Assembly (NCBI RefSeq): GCF_001866135.1
Contig: NZ_MODW01000006.1
Coordinates: forward strand, 101,226 to 165,225
Length of the DNA: 64,000 nt
Source: Microbacterium sp. LCT-H2
GTDB taxonomy: Bacteria; Actinomycetota; Actinomycetes; Actinomycetales; Microbacteriaceae
Reading direction: 5' to 3'
Part shown: one piece after another, positions 44,252-58,003 of the stretch
Layout: each line of letters opens with the position of its first letter
Position numbering within the stretch: position 1 is the first letter of the stretch
Made by a program: the position numbers and the translations under genes
The notes under the pieces: model-generated
What the model saw: the letters and a program-made list of their open reading frames with translations, nothing else
What the model was told of the DNA's origin: nothing
The model's database searches: none

Positions 44252-46755
44252 TGCGCGTCCCGCTTTCGTGGCTGCGTGAGTACGTCGATCTGGCAGCGGA
44301 GGCCACGCCCGAGGACGTCCTCGCGGCGCTGGTGACCGTCGGCTTCGAAGAGGAGGACGTGCACCGCTTCGACATCACGGGTCCCGTGGTGGTCGGCCAG
44401 GTCGTCTCGCTCGAGCCGGAGCCCCAGTCGAACGGCAAGACCATCAACTGGTGCCAGGTCGACGTCGGTCCCGAGCACGGCGGCGTCCGCGGGATCGTCT
44501 GCGGCGCGCACAACTTCGGCGTCGGCGACAAGGTCGTCGTGACCCTGCCCGGCGCTGTCCTTCCCGGGCCGTTCCCCATCGCCGCCCGCAAGACCTACGG
44601 TCACGTCTCCGACGGCATGATCGCCTCCGCGCGCGAGCTGGGGCTCGGCGACGAGCACAACGGAATCGTCGTGCTGAGCGACCTCGGGATCGATGCCCCC
44701 GTCGGCACGGACGCGATCGCGCTGCTGGGCCTCGACGACGTCGCGGTGGAGATCAACGTCACGCCGGACCGCGGCTACGCCTTCTCGGTGCGCGGCATCG
44801 CCCGTGAGTACTCCCACGCCACGGGGGCGGCCTTCCGCGACCCCGCCGAGCGCGACTTCGCCGAGCTGCAGCCCGGTTCCGGACACACGGCCGTGGTCGA
44901 CGACCAGGCGCCGGTGCGCGGCCGGGTCGGCGCAAGCGAGTTCGTCACCAGGGTCGTGCGCGACGTCGATCCGTCGCGGCCCACCCCGCCGTGGATGATC
45001 GCGCGCCTGAGCCTCGCGGGCATGCGGTCGCTGGGTGTGCTCATCGACATCACGAACTACGTCATGCTCGAGCTCGGGCAGCCGCTGCACGGCTACGACC
45101 TCGACAAGCTCACGGGCGGCATCACCGTCCGGCGCGCGACGCCGGGGGAGAAGATGACCACGCTCGACGGCGTGGAGCGGAAGCTGCACGTCGAAGACCT
45201 CCTCATCACCGACGACTCCGGTCCCATCGGCCTCGCCGGTGTCATGGGCGGCGGCACCACCGAGATGAGCGACACCACGCGGAACGTGCTCATCGAGGCG
45301 GCGACCTTCGACGCGACGACCATCGCCCGCACGGCCCGCCGGCACAAGCTCCCGAGCGAGGCGTCCAAGCGCTTCGAGCGGGGCGTCGACCCGCTGATCC
45401 CGTTCGTCGCGGCCCGGCGCGCAGCCGACCTCATGGTCGAGCTCGCCGGTGGCACGCTCACGGAGGAAGGTGGCGCGCTCTTCGCCGAGGTCTTCGTCGC
45501 CGAGATCGAGCTCCCGCGCGGCTTCGTGCAGGGGCTGATCGGCGTCGACTACACCGACGACGAGATCACCGGCGCGCTCACGACGATCGGCGCGGAGGTC
45601 ACCGCGGCGGAGAACGGCTGGACGGTCATCCCGCCGACCTGGCGCCCGGACCTCACCGACAAGTGGACGCTCGCCGAGGAGGTCGCCCGCATCCACGGGC
45701 TCGACCGCATCCCCGCGGTGCTGCCGACTCCGCCGTCCGGTCGCGGCCTCACGGCCCACCAGCAGGGGCGTCGACGCGTGGCGAACGCTCTCGCGGCCGC
45801 GGGGTTCGTCGAGACTCCGGCGTTCCCGTTCACGACCGAGGCGCAGAACGATCTGCACGGTTCCGCGTCCGGTGAGCACCTGCCCAGCATCCGCCTCGCG
45901 AACCCGCTCGACGGGCAGGTGCCGTTCCTGCGGCGCTCGCTCATCCCCGGTCTGCTGCAGACCGCGCACCGCAACATCTCGCGCGGGCTCACGGATCTTG
46001 CGCTGTTCGAGACAGGCGCCGTGTTCGTCCCGGAGCCCGGCGTGGAGTACGGCACCGCCGAGGTTCCGCCGCTGGGTGTCCGGCCGTCCGATGAGGTGCT
46101 CGCCGAGCTCGACGCCTCCATCCCCCCGCAGGAGCGCCACGTCGCGGTGCTGCTGACCGGCAATGTGTCGCCGCGTCAGCCGGGTCGTGCCGCCGAAGCC
46201 GCCGGGCTCGTCGAGGCGCTCGACGCGGTCCGCGTGATCGGGGCCGCCGCGGGCATCGAGATCGACGTCGTGCAGACACAGCGCGCCGCACTCCACCCCG
46301 GACGCACCGGTGCGCTCGTCGCCGGGGGCGAGGAGGTCGGCTACGTCGGCGAGCTTCATCCGGCCGTCGCCGAGGAGGCCGATCTGCCGGGTCGCGCCAC
46401 CGTGCTGGAGCTGGACCTCGACCGGCTGCTCACGCTCGCCGGAGGACGCATCGTGGCGGCATCGCTCTCCACGTTCCCGGCCGCGACGCAGGACGTCTCG
46501 CTCACGCTCCCGGCCGAGGTGCCGGCGGGCGAGGTCCGCGCGGCTCTCGCCGAGGGCGCTGGCGCGCTGCTGGAGTCCGTCCGGCTCGTGGACGACTACC
46601 GCGGCGAGGGCGTGCCCGAGGGATCGAAGTCGCTGACGTTCGCCCTGCGCTTCCGCGCCGACGACCGCACGCTGACCGCCGCGGAGGCCTCCGAGGCGAA
46701 GATGGCGGGCGTCGTCGTCGCCGCGGAGCGCTTCGGCGCCGCCCTCCGCGACTGA
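44251..46755 (+). CDS. pheT: Phenylalanyl-tRNA synthetase beta subunit
   Basis: 834-aa subunit. tRNA-binding (OB) domain near residues 40-155 (VVVGQVVSLEPEPQSNGKTINWCQVDVG), B3/B4 editing domain (MRSLGVLIDITNYVMLELGQPLHGYDLDKL ... LLITDDSGPIGLAGVMGG), B5 domain, catalytic-like domain and C-terminal ferredoxin-fold anticodon-binding domain (FPAATQDVSLTLPAEVPAGEVRAAL ... SLTFALRFRADDRTLTAAEA). Normal length. A stem-loop terminator follows the stop. Confidence 0.96.
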   Translation: MRVPLSWLREYVDLAAEATPEDVLAALVTVGFEEEDVHRFDITGPVVVGQVVSLEPEPQSNGKTINWCQVDVGPEHGGVRGIVCGAHNFGVGDKVVVTLPGAVLPGPFPIAARKTYGHVSDGMIASARELGLGDEHNGIVVLSDLGIDAPVGTDAIALLGLDDVAVEINVTPDRGYAFSVRGIAREYSHATGAAFRDPAERDFAELQPGSGHTAVVDDQAPVRGRVGASEFVTRVVRDVDPSRPTPPWMIARLSLAGMRSLGVLIDITNYVMLELGQPLHGYDLDKLTGGITVRRATPGEKMTTLDGVERKLHVEDLLITDDSGPIGLAGVMGGGTTEMSDTTRNVLIEAATFDATTIARTARRHKLPSEASKRFERGVDPLIPFVAARRAADLMVELAGGTLTEEGGALFAEVFVAEIELPRGFVQGLIGVDYTDDEITGALTTIGAEVTAAENGWTVIPPTWRPDLTDKWTLAEEVARIHGLDRIPAVLPTPPSGRGLTAHQQGRRRVANALAAAGFVETPAFPFTTEAQNDLHGSASGEHLPSIRLANPLDGQVPFLRRSLIPGLLQTAHRNISRGLTDLALFETGAVFVPEPGVEYGTAEVPPLGVRPSDEVLAELDASIPPQERHVAVLLTGNVSPRQPGRAAEAAGLVEALDAVRVIGAAAGIEIDVVQTQRAALHPGRTGALVAGGEEVGYVGELHPAVAEEADLPGRATVLELDLDRLLTLAGGRIVAASLSTFPAATQDVSLTLPAEVPAGEVRAALAEGAGALLESVRLVDDYRGEGVPEGSKSLTFALRFRADDRTLTAAEASEAKMAGVVVAAERFGAALRD

Positions 46756-46758
46756 TCC

Positions 46759-46797
46759 TGATGCCGCGCGGGTTCCTCGGGAGGTCGCGCGGCATCA
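46759..46797 (+). terminator. Terminator after pheT
   Basis: 12-bp perfect arms TGATGCCGCGCG/CGCGCGGCATCA with a 15-base loop, directly after the pheT stop. A partial copy of the right arm (GTGGCATCAGG) is repeated about 18 bases further on. Confidence 0.7.
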
Positions 46798-46833
46798 GGC
46801 GCTCGCGTGGCATCAGGTGACAGCAGTGCCGGT

Positions 46834-46940
46834 GGCCTGTGCTCGCGTCATGGCCTGTGTTCGCGGGGTGGGCTGTATTGCGGGGTGGCCTGTGCTCGCG
46901 TGAGGGCCTGTGCTCGCGTGATGGCCTGTCCTGCCGCTCC
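46834..46940 (+). repeat. Six-copy 18-bp tandem repeat
   Basis: Contiguous units of 18, 18, 17, 18, 18 and 18 bases with consensus GGCCTGTGCTCGCGTGAT, starting at 46834, 46852, 46870, 46887, 46905 and 46923. The third and last units are the most diverged. No spacers, so not CRISPR. It lies in the 237-bp gap between pheT and the reductase gene. Confidence 0.85.
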
Positions 46941-46992
46941 GCTCTGAGCGGAGGCCCTTTCCCCGAGTCGTCGATCCTGATGACATGGGCAC

Positions 46993-47964
46993 ATGACGGA
47001 TGTGCTGATCTTGGGGGGAACCGGATGGCTGTCGGGGCGCATCGCCGCGCAGGCGCTCGGGGCGGGGGCGACCGTGACCTGCCTGGCCCGCGGCGGGCGG
47101 CCGTCGCCACCGGGAGCGACCCTCGTGCTCGCCGACCGCGACGACGAGGACGCCTATGACGTCGTCTCGCGCACCGACTGGGACCACGTCGTCGACGTCT
47201 CCTCCCGCGTCGATCACGTCTCCGGGGCGGTCCGCGCACTCGGCGACCGTGCCGCCCGGTGGACGTACATCTCGTCGATGTCGGTGTACCGCGACGACGA
47301 GACGGTCGGGACCGACGAGTCGGCCCCGCGGCACCCGGCGGCGCAGGCCGGTGAGGACGACGACTACGCGCGGCAGAAGGCCGCGGCGGAGGACGCCGTG
47401 CAGGAGAGCCTCGGCGACCGTGCGCTCCTCGTCCGTCCCGGCCTCATCGTCGGCGACGGCGACCCCAGCGATCGCTTCGGCTACTGGGCCGCGGCGTTCC
47501 TCCGGGCCCTGGACGAGCCGGTTCTGCTCCCGCCGCTCGACGGGCGCATGGCGCAGATCATCGACGTCGAGGACGTCGCCGCCTTCGTCCTGTCCGCCAC
47601 CGTCACCGGTGCCGTGAACGCGATCGGCGACGTGCGCCAGCTGGACGACGTGCTGCAGACCGTGCGCGCGGCCACCGGGCACACCGGGCCGCTCGTCGTC
47701 GGCACGGAGGAGCGTCTCGTCGCGGAAGGCGTCGCCTACTGGGCGGGACCGCGGTCGCTGCCGCTGTGGCTGCCACCCGGGATGCGCGGGTTCATGACCC
47801 GCTCGAACGCGCGGTATCGCCGCAGCGGAGGCACGCTCCGCCCCCTCGACGAGACGGTGGAACGCGTCGTGGCGGACGAGCGCGAACGGGGCGTGGACCG
47901 GGAGCGCCGCGCCGGGCTCACACGGACGGAGGAGCGGGCGTTGCTCGACGCCCTCGCTCGCTAG
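46993..47964 (+). CDS. NAD(P)-dependent epimerase/reductase-like protein
   Basis: 323-aa extended short-chain dehydrogenase-like protein. N-terminal Rossmann motif [20 protein letters not shown]; the YxxxK-type site appears as [12 protein letters not shown], and the Ser/Thr region as [13 protein letters not shown]. Related proteins include NAD-dependent epimerases and isoflavone-reductase-like enzymes; the substrate is unknown. It precedes the thiamine genes but is not part of their riboswitch-controlled unit. Confidence 0.8.
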   Translation: MTDVLILGGTGWLSGRIAAQALGAGATVTCLARGGRPSPPGATLVLADRDDEDAYDVVSRTDWDHVVDVSSRVDHVSGAVRALGDRAARWTYISSMSVYRDDETVGTDESAPRHPAAQAGEDDDYARQKAAAEDAVQESLGDRALLVRPGLIVGDGDPSDRFGYWAAAFLRALDEPVLLPPLDGRMAQIIDVEDVAAFVLSATVTGAVNAIGDVRQLDDVLQTVRAATGHTGPLVVGTEERLVAEGVAYWAGPRSLPLWLPPGMRGFMTRSNARYRRSGGTLRPLDETVERVVADERERGVDRERRAGLTRTEERALLDALAR

Positions 47965-47967
47965 ACT
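47962..47967 (+). promoter_or_regulatory. -10 element of the thiamine operon
   Basis: TAGACT at the very end of the upstream gene, 9 bases before the TPP aptamer begins, so transcription would start at the aptamer's 5' edge. Confidence 0.55.
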
Positions 47968-47975
47968 GCGAGGCA

Positions 47976-48050
47976 GTGACACGGGGTGCCGCATCCGCGG
48001 CTGAGATCACACCCGTCGAACCTGATCTAGTTCGTACTAGCGAAGGGATG
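47976..48050 (+). ncRNA. TPP riboswitch (THI element)
   Basis: Contains the conserved blocks in order: ACACGGGGTGCC, GCGGCTGAGAT, ACCCG, GAACCTGATCTAGTT and TACTAGCGAAGGGA. The last block (GAAGGGA) also holds the ribosome binding site of thiM, so TPP binding would hide it and stop translation of the thiamine genes. Confidence 0.95.
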
Positions 48051-48056
48051 TCGCCC

Positions 48057-48905
48057 ATGAGCGATCCTGTGCGTCCGCAATCCGTCCTCGACCTCGCCGC
48101 CGCGGCGGGAAGGCTGCGGGAGGAGGTCAGGGCTACGCCACCGTTGACGCACTGCGTCACGAACGCCGTGGTGACGGGGTTCACCGCCAACGTGCTGCTG
48201 GCGCTCGGGGCGGCGCCGGCCATGGTCGACATCGTCGGCGAGGCCGAGCCGTTCGCCGCTGCCGCCTCGGGGCTCCTCATCAATCTCGGCACGCCGACCC
48301 CGGAGCAGCGGGAGGCGAGCAGGGAGGCCGTGGCGGGAGCGCGCGCCGCCGGCACGCCGTGGGTGCTCGATCCCGTCGCGATCGGCACCCTCCCGGTGCG
48401 GACGGCCTTGGCCCACGAGCTGGCCGCGCTGCGCCCCACCGCCCTCCGCGGCAACGCGTCGGAGATCCTCGCGCTGGCCGGACACAGCAGCGGCGGCCGG
48501 GGTGTCGACGCGACGGACGGGACCGAGGCGGCGGCAGCGGCGGCGCGGGAGCTCGCCGACCGGCACAGCTCCGTGGTCGCCGTCTCCGGTCCGGTCGACC
48601 TCCTCACCGACGGGGAACGGGTGATCCGCATCGCCAACGGGCACGAGCTGCTCACGCGGGTGACCGGCGGCGGCTGCGCGCTGGGGGCCGTGATGGCGGC
48701 CTTCCTCGGGGCGGCCCGCGGTACCGGGACCGACGCGCTGACGGCGGTGGCCGCGGCCACCCTCGTCTACACGGTCGCGGCCGAGCAGGCGGCGGAGACC
48801 TCCCGCGGACCAGGCAGCTTCGCCGTCGGACTGCTCGACGCCCTGTCCGCCGTGACGCCGGGGGACCTCCGTGCCCGCGCCCGCGTCGAGGAGGAGGCCC
48901 GATGA
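48057..48905 (+). CDS. thiM: Hydroxyethylthiazole kinase
   Basis: 282-aa ribokinase-fold enzyme phosphorylating the thiazole moiety for thiamine salvage. Conserved [55 protein letters not shown] and [16 protein letters not shown] (catalytic Cys in GGGC). ATG at 48057 has GAAGGG 9 bases upstream within the riboswitch; the ATG at 48048 lies too close to it. ATGA overlap with the next gene. Confidence 0.95.
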   Translation: MSDPVRPQSVLDLAAAAGRLREEVRATPPLTHCVTNAVVTGFTANVLLALGAAPAMVDIVGEAEPFAAAASGLLINLGTPTPEQREASREAVAGARAAGTPWVLDPVAIGTLPVRTALAHELAALRPTALRGNASEILALAGHSSGGRGVDATDGTEAAAAAARELADRHSSVVAVSGPVDLLTDGERVIRIANGHELLTRVTGGGCALGAVMAAFLGAARGTGTDALTAVAAATLVYTVAAEQAAETSRGPGSFAVGLLDALSAVTPGDLRARARVEEEAR

Positions 48906-51049
48906 CCGTCGACCTGTCCCTCTACCTCGTCACCGATCGGTCGCTGTGCGGCGCCTGCGGGGTGGTGGAGACGGTCCGCGAGGCCGTGGCGGGTGGGGTC
49001 CGCATCGTGCAGCTCCGCGACAAGGAGGCGACGGACGAGGAGACCGTCGACCAGCTCCTTGCTCTGTCCGCTGCCATCGACGGTCGCGCGCTGCTCGTCG
49101 TGAACGATCGCCTCGATGCGGCCGTCGAGGCCCGTCGCCGCGGTGCCAGGGTGGACGGGGTGCACCTCGGCCAGGCGGACGCCTCGGTGCTCCGCGCGCG
49201 CGAGCTCCTCGGCCCGGAGGCCCTGATCGGGCTCACCGCGAACACCCCTGCCCATCTCGATGCCGTGAACGCGCTGCCGCCGGGGACGGTCGACTACCTC
49301 GGGGTCGGCGTGATCCGCCCCACGCGCACGAAGCCCGACCACCCGGCCCCTCTCGGCATCGACGGCTTCGCCGCGTTCGCCGCGCGCAGTGCGCTGCCGT
49401 GCGTCGCGATCGGCGGGGTGGACCTCGACGACACGGGGGCGTTGCGCGCGGCCGGTGCCGCCGGGATCGCGGTGGTCTCGGCGCTGTGCGCGGCGGACGA
49501 CCCGCGGGCCGCCGCCGCGGCCTTCCGTCGGCGGTGGCTCGGACGGGCGGTGCCGCATGTGCTCAGCATCGCCGGCAGCGATCCATCCGGCGGCGCAGGC
49601 ATCCAGGCCGACCTCAAGGCGATCGCCGCGCACGGGGGCTACGGCATGGCCGCCCTCACGGCCCTGACCGCCCAGAACACGCAGGGCGTCCGTGCCGTGC
49701 ACGTCCCTCCCGCGGAGTTCCTGCGCGCGCAGCTCGACGCCGTCGCCGACGACATCCGCATCGACGCCGTGAAGATCGGCATGCTCGCGGACGTCGACGT
49801 GATCCGGACGGTCGCCGCGTGGCTCCGGGACACCCAGCCCCCGATCGTCGTGCTCGACCCGGTCATGATCGCGACCTCGGGGGACCGGCTGCTCCAGGCC
49901 GATGCCGATCGGGAGCTCCGGGACCTGCTGCCTCTGGCGACCGTGGTCACCCCGAACCTCGCCGAGCTGGCGGTGCTCGTCAGTCACGAGGTGGCCGACT
50001 GGACGGACGCGCTCGCCGCGGCGCAGGAGCTGTCGGCGGCCACGGGGACCGCGGTGCTCGTGAAGGGCGGTCACCTGCCGGGGGACGAGGCGCCGGACGC
50101 CCTGATCGATGCCGCGGCGGGAGAGCACGCGGAGTTCCCCGGGGCACGCATCATGACGGAGAACACCCACGGGACCGGCTGCTCGCTGTCCGCGGCTCTG
50201 GCCACACGACTGGCGAGGGGCGACGATCCGGCGTCCGCGGTCCGCGCCGCGCGCGCCTGGCTGCGGGAGGCCCTCCGCGCGGCGGACGACCTGGACGTCG
50301 GGCGAGGACACGGCCCGATCCATCATCTCGCGGGGCTCTGGGCGCGCGGCGGGGTCGAGACCCGGCCGACGCCGGAGCAGGTGGCTGCGGCCTGGTGGGA
50401 GGAGACCGCCGCGATCCGCCGCGACATCGATGCGCTGCCCTTCGTGCGCGCGCTCGCCGAGGGGACTCTCGACCGCGATGCCTTCGTCTTCTACCTCGCG
50501 CAGGACGCCCTCTACCTCCGCGAGTACGCCCGGGTGCTCGCGGAGGCGTCGCGCCTCGCCCCGACCCCCGACGAGCAGGCGTTCTGGGCTGAGGCCGCCC
50601 ACGGCGCGATCCGCGGCGAGCTGGAGCTGCACGCGTCGTGGCTGACACCGGAGACCGGCGTGAGTGGCGCCACCTTCGCGACGGACCCCGCGCCGGCGAC
50701 GGTCGCCTACCTCGACCATCTGCGGGCCGTCGGCTTCGGCGGCGACTACGCCGCACTGATCGCGGCCGTGCTGCCGTGCTTCTGGCTCTACACCGACCTG
50801 GGGGAGCGGCTCCATGCCGGAGCGTTCGGCGCGGCGCCCCGCGACCCCCGGCATCCCTACGCGTCGTGGCTCGCCACCTACGCGGATCCGGCCTTCGCGG
50901 AGGCCACCCGGCAGGCCGTCGCGCACGTCGCCGCCGCGGCCGCGAGGGCCGACGACGCCGGCCGGGAGCGGATGCGGCGCGCCTTCCTCGCCTCGAGCGC
51001 CCACGAACGTGCCTTCTTCGCCGCACCGGTCGCCCGCGCTGTCGTGTGA
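48902..51049 (+). CDS. Trifunctional thiamine protein ThiE-ThiD-TenA
   Basis: 715-aa fusion of three thiamine enzymes. Residues 1-213: ThiE, thiamine-phosphate synthase ([54 protein letters not shown]). Residues 218-480: ThiD, HMP/HMP-P kinase ([60 protein letters not shown]). Residues 490-715: TenA aminopyrimidine salvage hydrolase ([37 protein letters not shown]). With ThiM it couples salvage of both thiamine halves under one riboswitch. No stop or frame break separates the domains. Confidence 0.93.
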   Translation: MTVDLSLYLVTDRSLCGACGVVETVREAVAGGVRIVQLRDKEATDEETVDQLLALSAAIDGRALLVVNDRLDAAVEARRRGARVDGVHLGQADASVLRARELLGPEALIGLTANTPAHLDAVNALPPGTVDYLGVGVIRPTRTKPDHPAPLGIDGFAAFAARSALPCVAIGGVDLDDTGALRAAGAAGIAVVSALCAADDPRAAAAAFRRRWLGRAVPHVLSIAGSDPSGGAGIQADLKAIAAHGGYGMAALTALTAQNTQGVRAVHVPPAEFLRAQLDAVADDIRIDAVKIGMLADVDVIRTVAAWLRDTQPPIVVLDPVMIATSGDRLLQADADRELRDLLPLATVVTPNLAELAVLVSHEVADWTDALAAAQELSAATGTAVLVKGGHLPGDEAPDALIDAAAGEHAEFPGARIMTENTHGTGCSLSAALATRLARGDDPASAVRAARAWLREALRAADDLDVGRGHGPIHHLAGLWARGGVETRPTPEQVAAAWWEETAAIRRDIDALPFVRALAEGTLDRDAFVFYLAQDALYLREYARVLAEASRLAPTPDEQAFWAEAAHGAIRGELELHASWLTPETGVSGATFATDPAPATVAYLDHLRAVGFGGDYAALIAAVLPCFWLYTDLGERLHAGAFGAAPRDPRHPYASWLATYADPAFAEATRQAVAHVAAAAARADDAGRERMRRAFLASSAHERAFFAAPVARAVV

Positions 51050-51095
51050 CGCCCCGGATTTGCGGTGCCGAACGCGCCCGCGCTATCGTCGCCGC

Positions 51096-51176
51096 ATGCC
51101 TTCGGTCGCCACCGCTCCTTCGACGCTCGTCCCGAGCGTCATCGCCGTGCGCCGACGTCGCGGCCGCCGATTCTAG
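51096..51176 (+). CDS. Arginine-rich leader peptide upstream of argC
   Basis: 26-codon ORF ending VRRRRGRRF and stop TAG: six Arg in the last nine residues, using three different CGN codons. TATCGT (51083-51088) lies 7 bases before the ATG, so the ATG would be at or near the transcript start. It stands 112 bases before argC, the first gene of an arginine operon, which is the expected place for a ribosome-mediated attenuator. Not verified; peptide function inferred from composition and position. Confidence 0.55.
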   Translation: MPSVATAPSTLVPSVIAVRRRRGRRF

Positions 51177-51247
51177 GCGACCCCGCCCTTCTGCCTGCGT
51201 CCGCGCGGCGGTCGAGTGCCGGTGTCGCCGCCTCCGGCCCCGCCCCC

Positions 51248-51269
51248 GGTCCCGAGATCGTCGAGGACC
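51248..51269 (+). promoter_or_regulatory. Stem between the leader ORF and argC
   Basis: GGTCC (51248-51252) pairs with GGACC (51265-51269), with inner CGA/TCG pairing. A competing stem GCGGCG/CGCCGC lies nearer the leader stop. These could form alternative structures. AAGG at 51278-51281 is the likely argC ribosome binding site (or part of a TAAGGT -10). Confidence 0.3.
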
Positions 51270-51288
51270 CGACCGTTAAGGTAGAAGC

Positions 51289-52350
51289 ATGACGTATTCC
51301 GTCGCCGTCTCCGGCGCCTCCGGCTACGCAGGCGGCGAGATCCTGCGCCTCCTGGCCGCTCACCCCGACGTCGAGATCCGCACCGTCACGGCGCACTCGA
51401 ATGCCGGACAGCCTCTCGTCGCCCACCAGCCGCACCTCCGCTCGCTCGCCCACCTCACGCTGCAGGACACCACGCCGGAGGTCCTCGCCGGACACGACAT
51501 CGTGTTCCTGGCCCTCCCGCACGGCCAGTCCGGGCAGTACACGGACGCCCTCGGCGACACCCCGCTGGTGATCGACGCAGGAGCCGACCACCGGCTCACC
51601 TCGTCCGCGGAGTGGGACGCGTTCTACGGCGGGGCGTTCCACGAGCCGTGGACGTACGGCGTGCCCGAGCTCCTCGTCGGAGGCGACAAGCAGCGGGAGG
51701 TGCTCCGCAGCGCGACCCGGATCGCCGCGCCCGGGTGCAACGCCTCCACGGTGAGCCTGAGCCTCGCCCCCGGTGTCGCGGCCGGTGTGATCGACCCGGG
51801 CGACATCGTCTCCGTCCTGGCCGTCGGCCCGTCCGGGGCCGGCAAGAGCCTGAAGACGAACCTCCTCGCCAGCGAGATCCTCGGCTCCGCGAACCCCTAT
51901 GCCGTCGGCGGCACGCACCGCCACATCCCGGAGATCCGTCAGGCGCTCGCCGCCGCCCGCCCGTCGACAGACTCAGGGGCCCAGGACATCCGGATCTCGT
52001 TCACTCCGGTCCTCGTGCCGATGTCGCGTGGCATCCTCGCCACGTGCACGGCGCCGATCGCCGAGGGTGTGAGCGACGCCGAGATCCGTCAGGCGTGGGA
52101 GAGCGCCTACGGCGACGAGACCTTCGTCCAGCTGCTGCCGGAGGGGAGCTTCCCGCGCACCGCCGACGTGCTCGGGGCGAACACGGCCCTGGTGGGCCTC
52201 GCGATCGACCGCGCCGCGAACCGCGTGACGGTGGTCACCGCCGTCGACAACCTCGTCAAGGGCACCGCCGGAGCTGCCGTCCAGTCCATGAACATCGCGC
52301 GGGGGCTTCCCGAGACCCGCGCCCTCTCAGTGAACGGAGTCGCCCCGTGA
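51289..52350 (+). CDS. argC: N-acetyl-gamma-glutamyl-phosphate reductase
   Basis: 353-aa NADPH enzyme of arginine synthesis. N-terminal nucleotide fold ([22 protein letters not shown]), LALPHGQSG, and the catalytic Cys in [19 protein letters not shown] near the C-terminal part. ATG at 51289. The stop overlaps argJ (GTGA). First structural gene of argCJBDFH. Confidence 0.96.
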   Translation: MTYSVAVSGASGYAGGEILRLLAAHPDVEIRTVTAHSNAGQPLVAHQPHLRSLAHLTLQDTTPEVLAGHDIVFLALPHGQSGQYTDALGDTPLVIDAGADHRLTSSAEWDAFYGGAFHEPWTYGVPELLVGGDKQREVLRSATRIAAPGCNASTVSLSLAPGVAAGVIDPGDIVSVLAVGPSGAGKSLKTNLLASEILGSANPYAVGGTHRHIPEIRQALAAARPSTDSGAQDIRISFTPVLVPMSRGILATCTAPIAEGVSDAEIRQAWESAYGDETFVQLLPEGSFPRTADVLGANTALVGLAIDRAANRVTVVTAVDNLVKGTAGAAVQSMNIARGLPETRALSVNGVAP

Positions 52351-53504
52351 GCGTCACCGCCCCCGCAGGATTCGAGGCGGCCGGGGTCGCCGCCGGACTC
52401 AAGTCGACCGGCAAGCCCGATGTCGCCGTCGTGGTCAACCGCGGCCCCCGCAAGGTCGGCGCCGCGGTCTTCACGAGCAACCGCGCCAAGGCCAACCCCA
52501 TCATCTGGTCCCAGCAGGCGGTCGCGGACCGCGTGGTCGAGGCCGTCGTCCTCAACTCGGGCGGGGCGAACTGCTTCACCGGCAGCTTCGGGTTCCAGAC
52601 CACCCACCAGACCGCGGAGAAGGCGGCCGAGCTGCTCGGCATCAGCGCGGGCGACGTTCTCGTCTGCTCCACCGGGCTCATCGGGACGGGCGACGAGGTC
52701 TTCCGCGAGAAGGTCCTCGCGGGCACCGCGCAGGCGATCGCCGAGCTGAGCGCCGACGGCGGCGAGAGCGCCGCGCACGCCATCATGACCACGGACACCG
52801 TCGCGAAGACCGCTGTGGTGACCCGCGACGGCTGGACGATCGGCGGCATGGCGAAGGGCGCGGGCATGCTCGCCCCCGGTCTGGCGACGATGCTCGTGGT
52901 GCTCACCACCGACGCCGTGCTCGAACCGCTCCAGGCCGATGAGGCCCTGCGCCGGGCGACGGGACGCACGTTCGACCGCCTCGACTCCGACGGCTGCATG
53001 TCGACCAACGACCAGGTGACGCTGCTCGCCAACGGCGCCTCCGAGGTCGTCCCCGATCTCGACGACTTCGCCGAGGCGCTCACCGAGCTCTGCCAGGAGC
53101 TCGCGGTCAAGCTGCAGGGCGACGCGGAGGGGGCGAGCCACGACATCACGATCGAGGTGCAGCACGCCGTCTCCGAGCAGGACGCCGTCGAGGTCGGCCG
53201 CTCGGTCGCCCGCAACAACCTGTTCAAGGCGGCCATCTTCGGCAACGACCCGAACTGGGGCCGCGTCCTTGCGGCGATCGGCACGACGGCCGCGCAGTTC
53301 GACCCCTACGACGTCGACGTGTGGATGAACGGCGTCCGCGTCTGCACCGCCGGTGGCCCCGACCGCCCCCGCGAGGAGGTCGATCTGACGCCGCGCGCCA
53401 CGCACCTGATGATCGACCTCAAGGTCGGGGAGGTCACCGCCACGGTGCTCACCAACGACCTCACCCACGACTACGTGCACGAGAACAGCGCCTACGCCTC
53501 ATGA
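52347..53504 (+). CDS. argJ: Bifunctional ornithine acetyltransferase/N-acetylglutamate synthase
   Basis: 385-aa ArgJ that recycles the acetyl group between N-acetylornithine and glutamate. It self-cleaves before a Thr, here T181 in [29 protein letters not shown] and [19 protein letters not shown] are conserved. GTG start overlaps argC stop; the stop overlaps argB (ATGA). Confidence 0.96.
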   Translation: MSVTAPAGFEAAGVAAGLKSTGKPDVAVVVNRGPRKVGAAVFTSNRAKANPIIWSQQAVADRVVEAVVLNSGGANCFTGSFGFQTTHQTAEKAAELLGISAGDVLVCSTGLIGTGDEVFREKVLAGTAQAIAELSADGGESAAHAIMTTDTVAKTAVVTRDGWTIGGMAKGAGMLAPGLATMLVVLTTDAVLEPLQADEALRRATGRTFDRLDSDGCMSTNDQVTLLANGASEVVPDLDDFAEALTELCQELAVKLQGDAEGASHDITIEVQHAVSEQDAVEVGRSVARNNLFKAAIFGNDPNWGRVLAAIGTTAAQFDPYDVDVWMNGVRVCTAGGPDRPREEVDLTPRATHLMIDLKVGEVTATVLTNDLTHDYVHENSAYAS

Positions 53505-54414
53505 CCGACATCCAGGACACCACGCCGGACATCGCGGCGCAGAAGGCCACCACCCTCATCGAGTCGCTGCCATGGCTGAAGAAGTTCCGCGACCAGATCG
53601 TCGTCGTCAAGTACGGCGGGAACGCCATGGTCTCGGACGAGCTGCAGGAGGCCTTCGCCCAGGACATCGCGTACCTCCGCTACGTCGGCGTGCAGCCGGT
53701 CGTCGTGCACGGGGGCGGGCCGCAGATCTCCGACATGCTGCAGCGGCTGGAGATCCCCAGCGAGTTCAAGGGCGGGTACCGCGTCACCAACACCGAGGCG
53801 ATCGGCGTCGTGCGGATGGTGCTCACCGGTCAGGTCAACCCGCAGCTCGTGTCGAAGATCAACTCGCACGGCCCCATCGCCACCGGGCTCAGCGGCGAGG
53901 ACGCCGGGCTCTTCGGCGGGCGTCGTCGCGGTGTCATGATCGACGGCGAGGAGGTGGACCTCGGCCGCGTGGGCGACGTGGTCCAGGTCGACCCGACGCC
54001 GGTGCTCGATCACCTTGCCGCGGGGCGGATCCCCGTCGTGTCGAGCATCGCGCCCGACCTCGACCACCCGGGGCAGTCCCTCAACGTCAACGCCGACGCC
54101 GCCGCGGCCGCCCTGGCCGTGGCCCTCGGGGCGCGCAAGCTCGTCATCCTCACCGATGTGCCGGGGCTGTACGCCGACTGGCCCAACCGGGACTCGCTCG
54201 TGTCGCACCTCACCTCGGACGCGCTCATCGAGATGCTGCCGCGGCTGGAGTCGGGGATGATCCCGAAGATGCGCGCGTGCCTCGATGCGGTCGAGGGCGG
54301 CGTCGACGCGGCGGCGATCATCGACGGACGGGTGCCGCACTCGGTGCTCGTCGAACTGTTCACCAGCAAGGGAATCGGGACCGAAGTGGTCCTGGCAGAG
54401 AAAGGGGCGACGGC

Positions 54415-54418
<4 letters not shown>
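53501..54418 (+). CDS. argB: Acetylglutamate kinase
   Basis: 305-aa amino-acid kinase, the usual point of feedback inhibition by arginine. Motifs: [56 protein letters not shown] and [20 protein letters not shown]. The N-terminal helix ([20 protein letters not shown]) is typical of arginine-sensitive hexameric forms. ATGA overlaps on both sides. Confidence 0.97.
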
Positions 54419-57973
<3,555 letters not shown>

Positions 57974-58003
57974 CCGTGGGGCGGCCGGCCCGGGCGTTCG
58001 ACC

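Noticed and set aside
46834..46940. CRISPR array
   Set aside because: Units are contiguous with no spacers and no cas genes are near; it is a simple tandem repeat.
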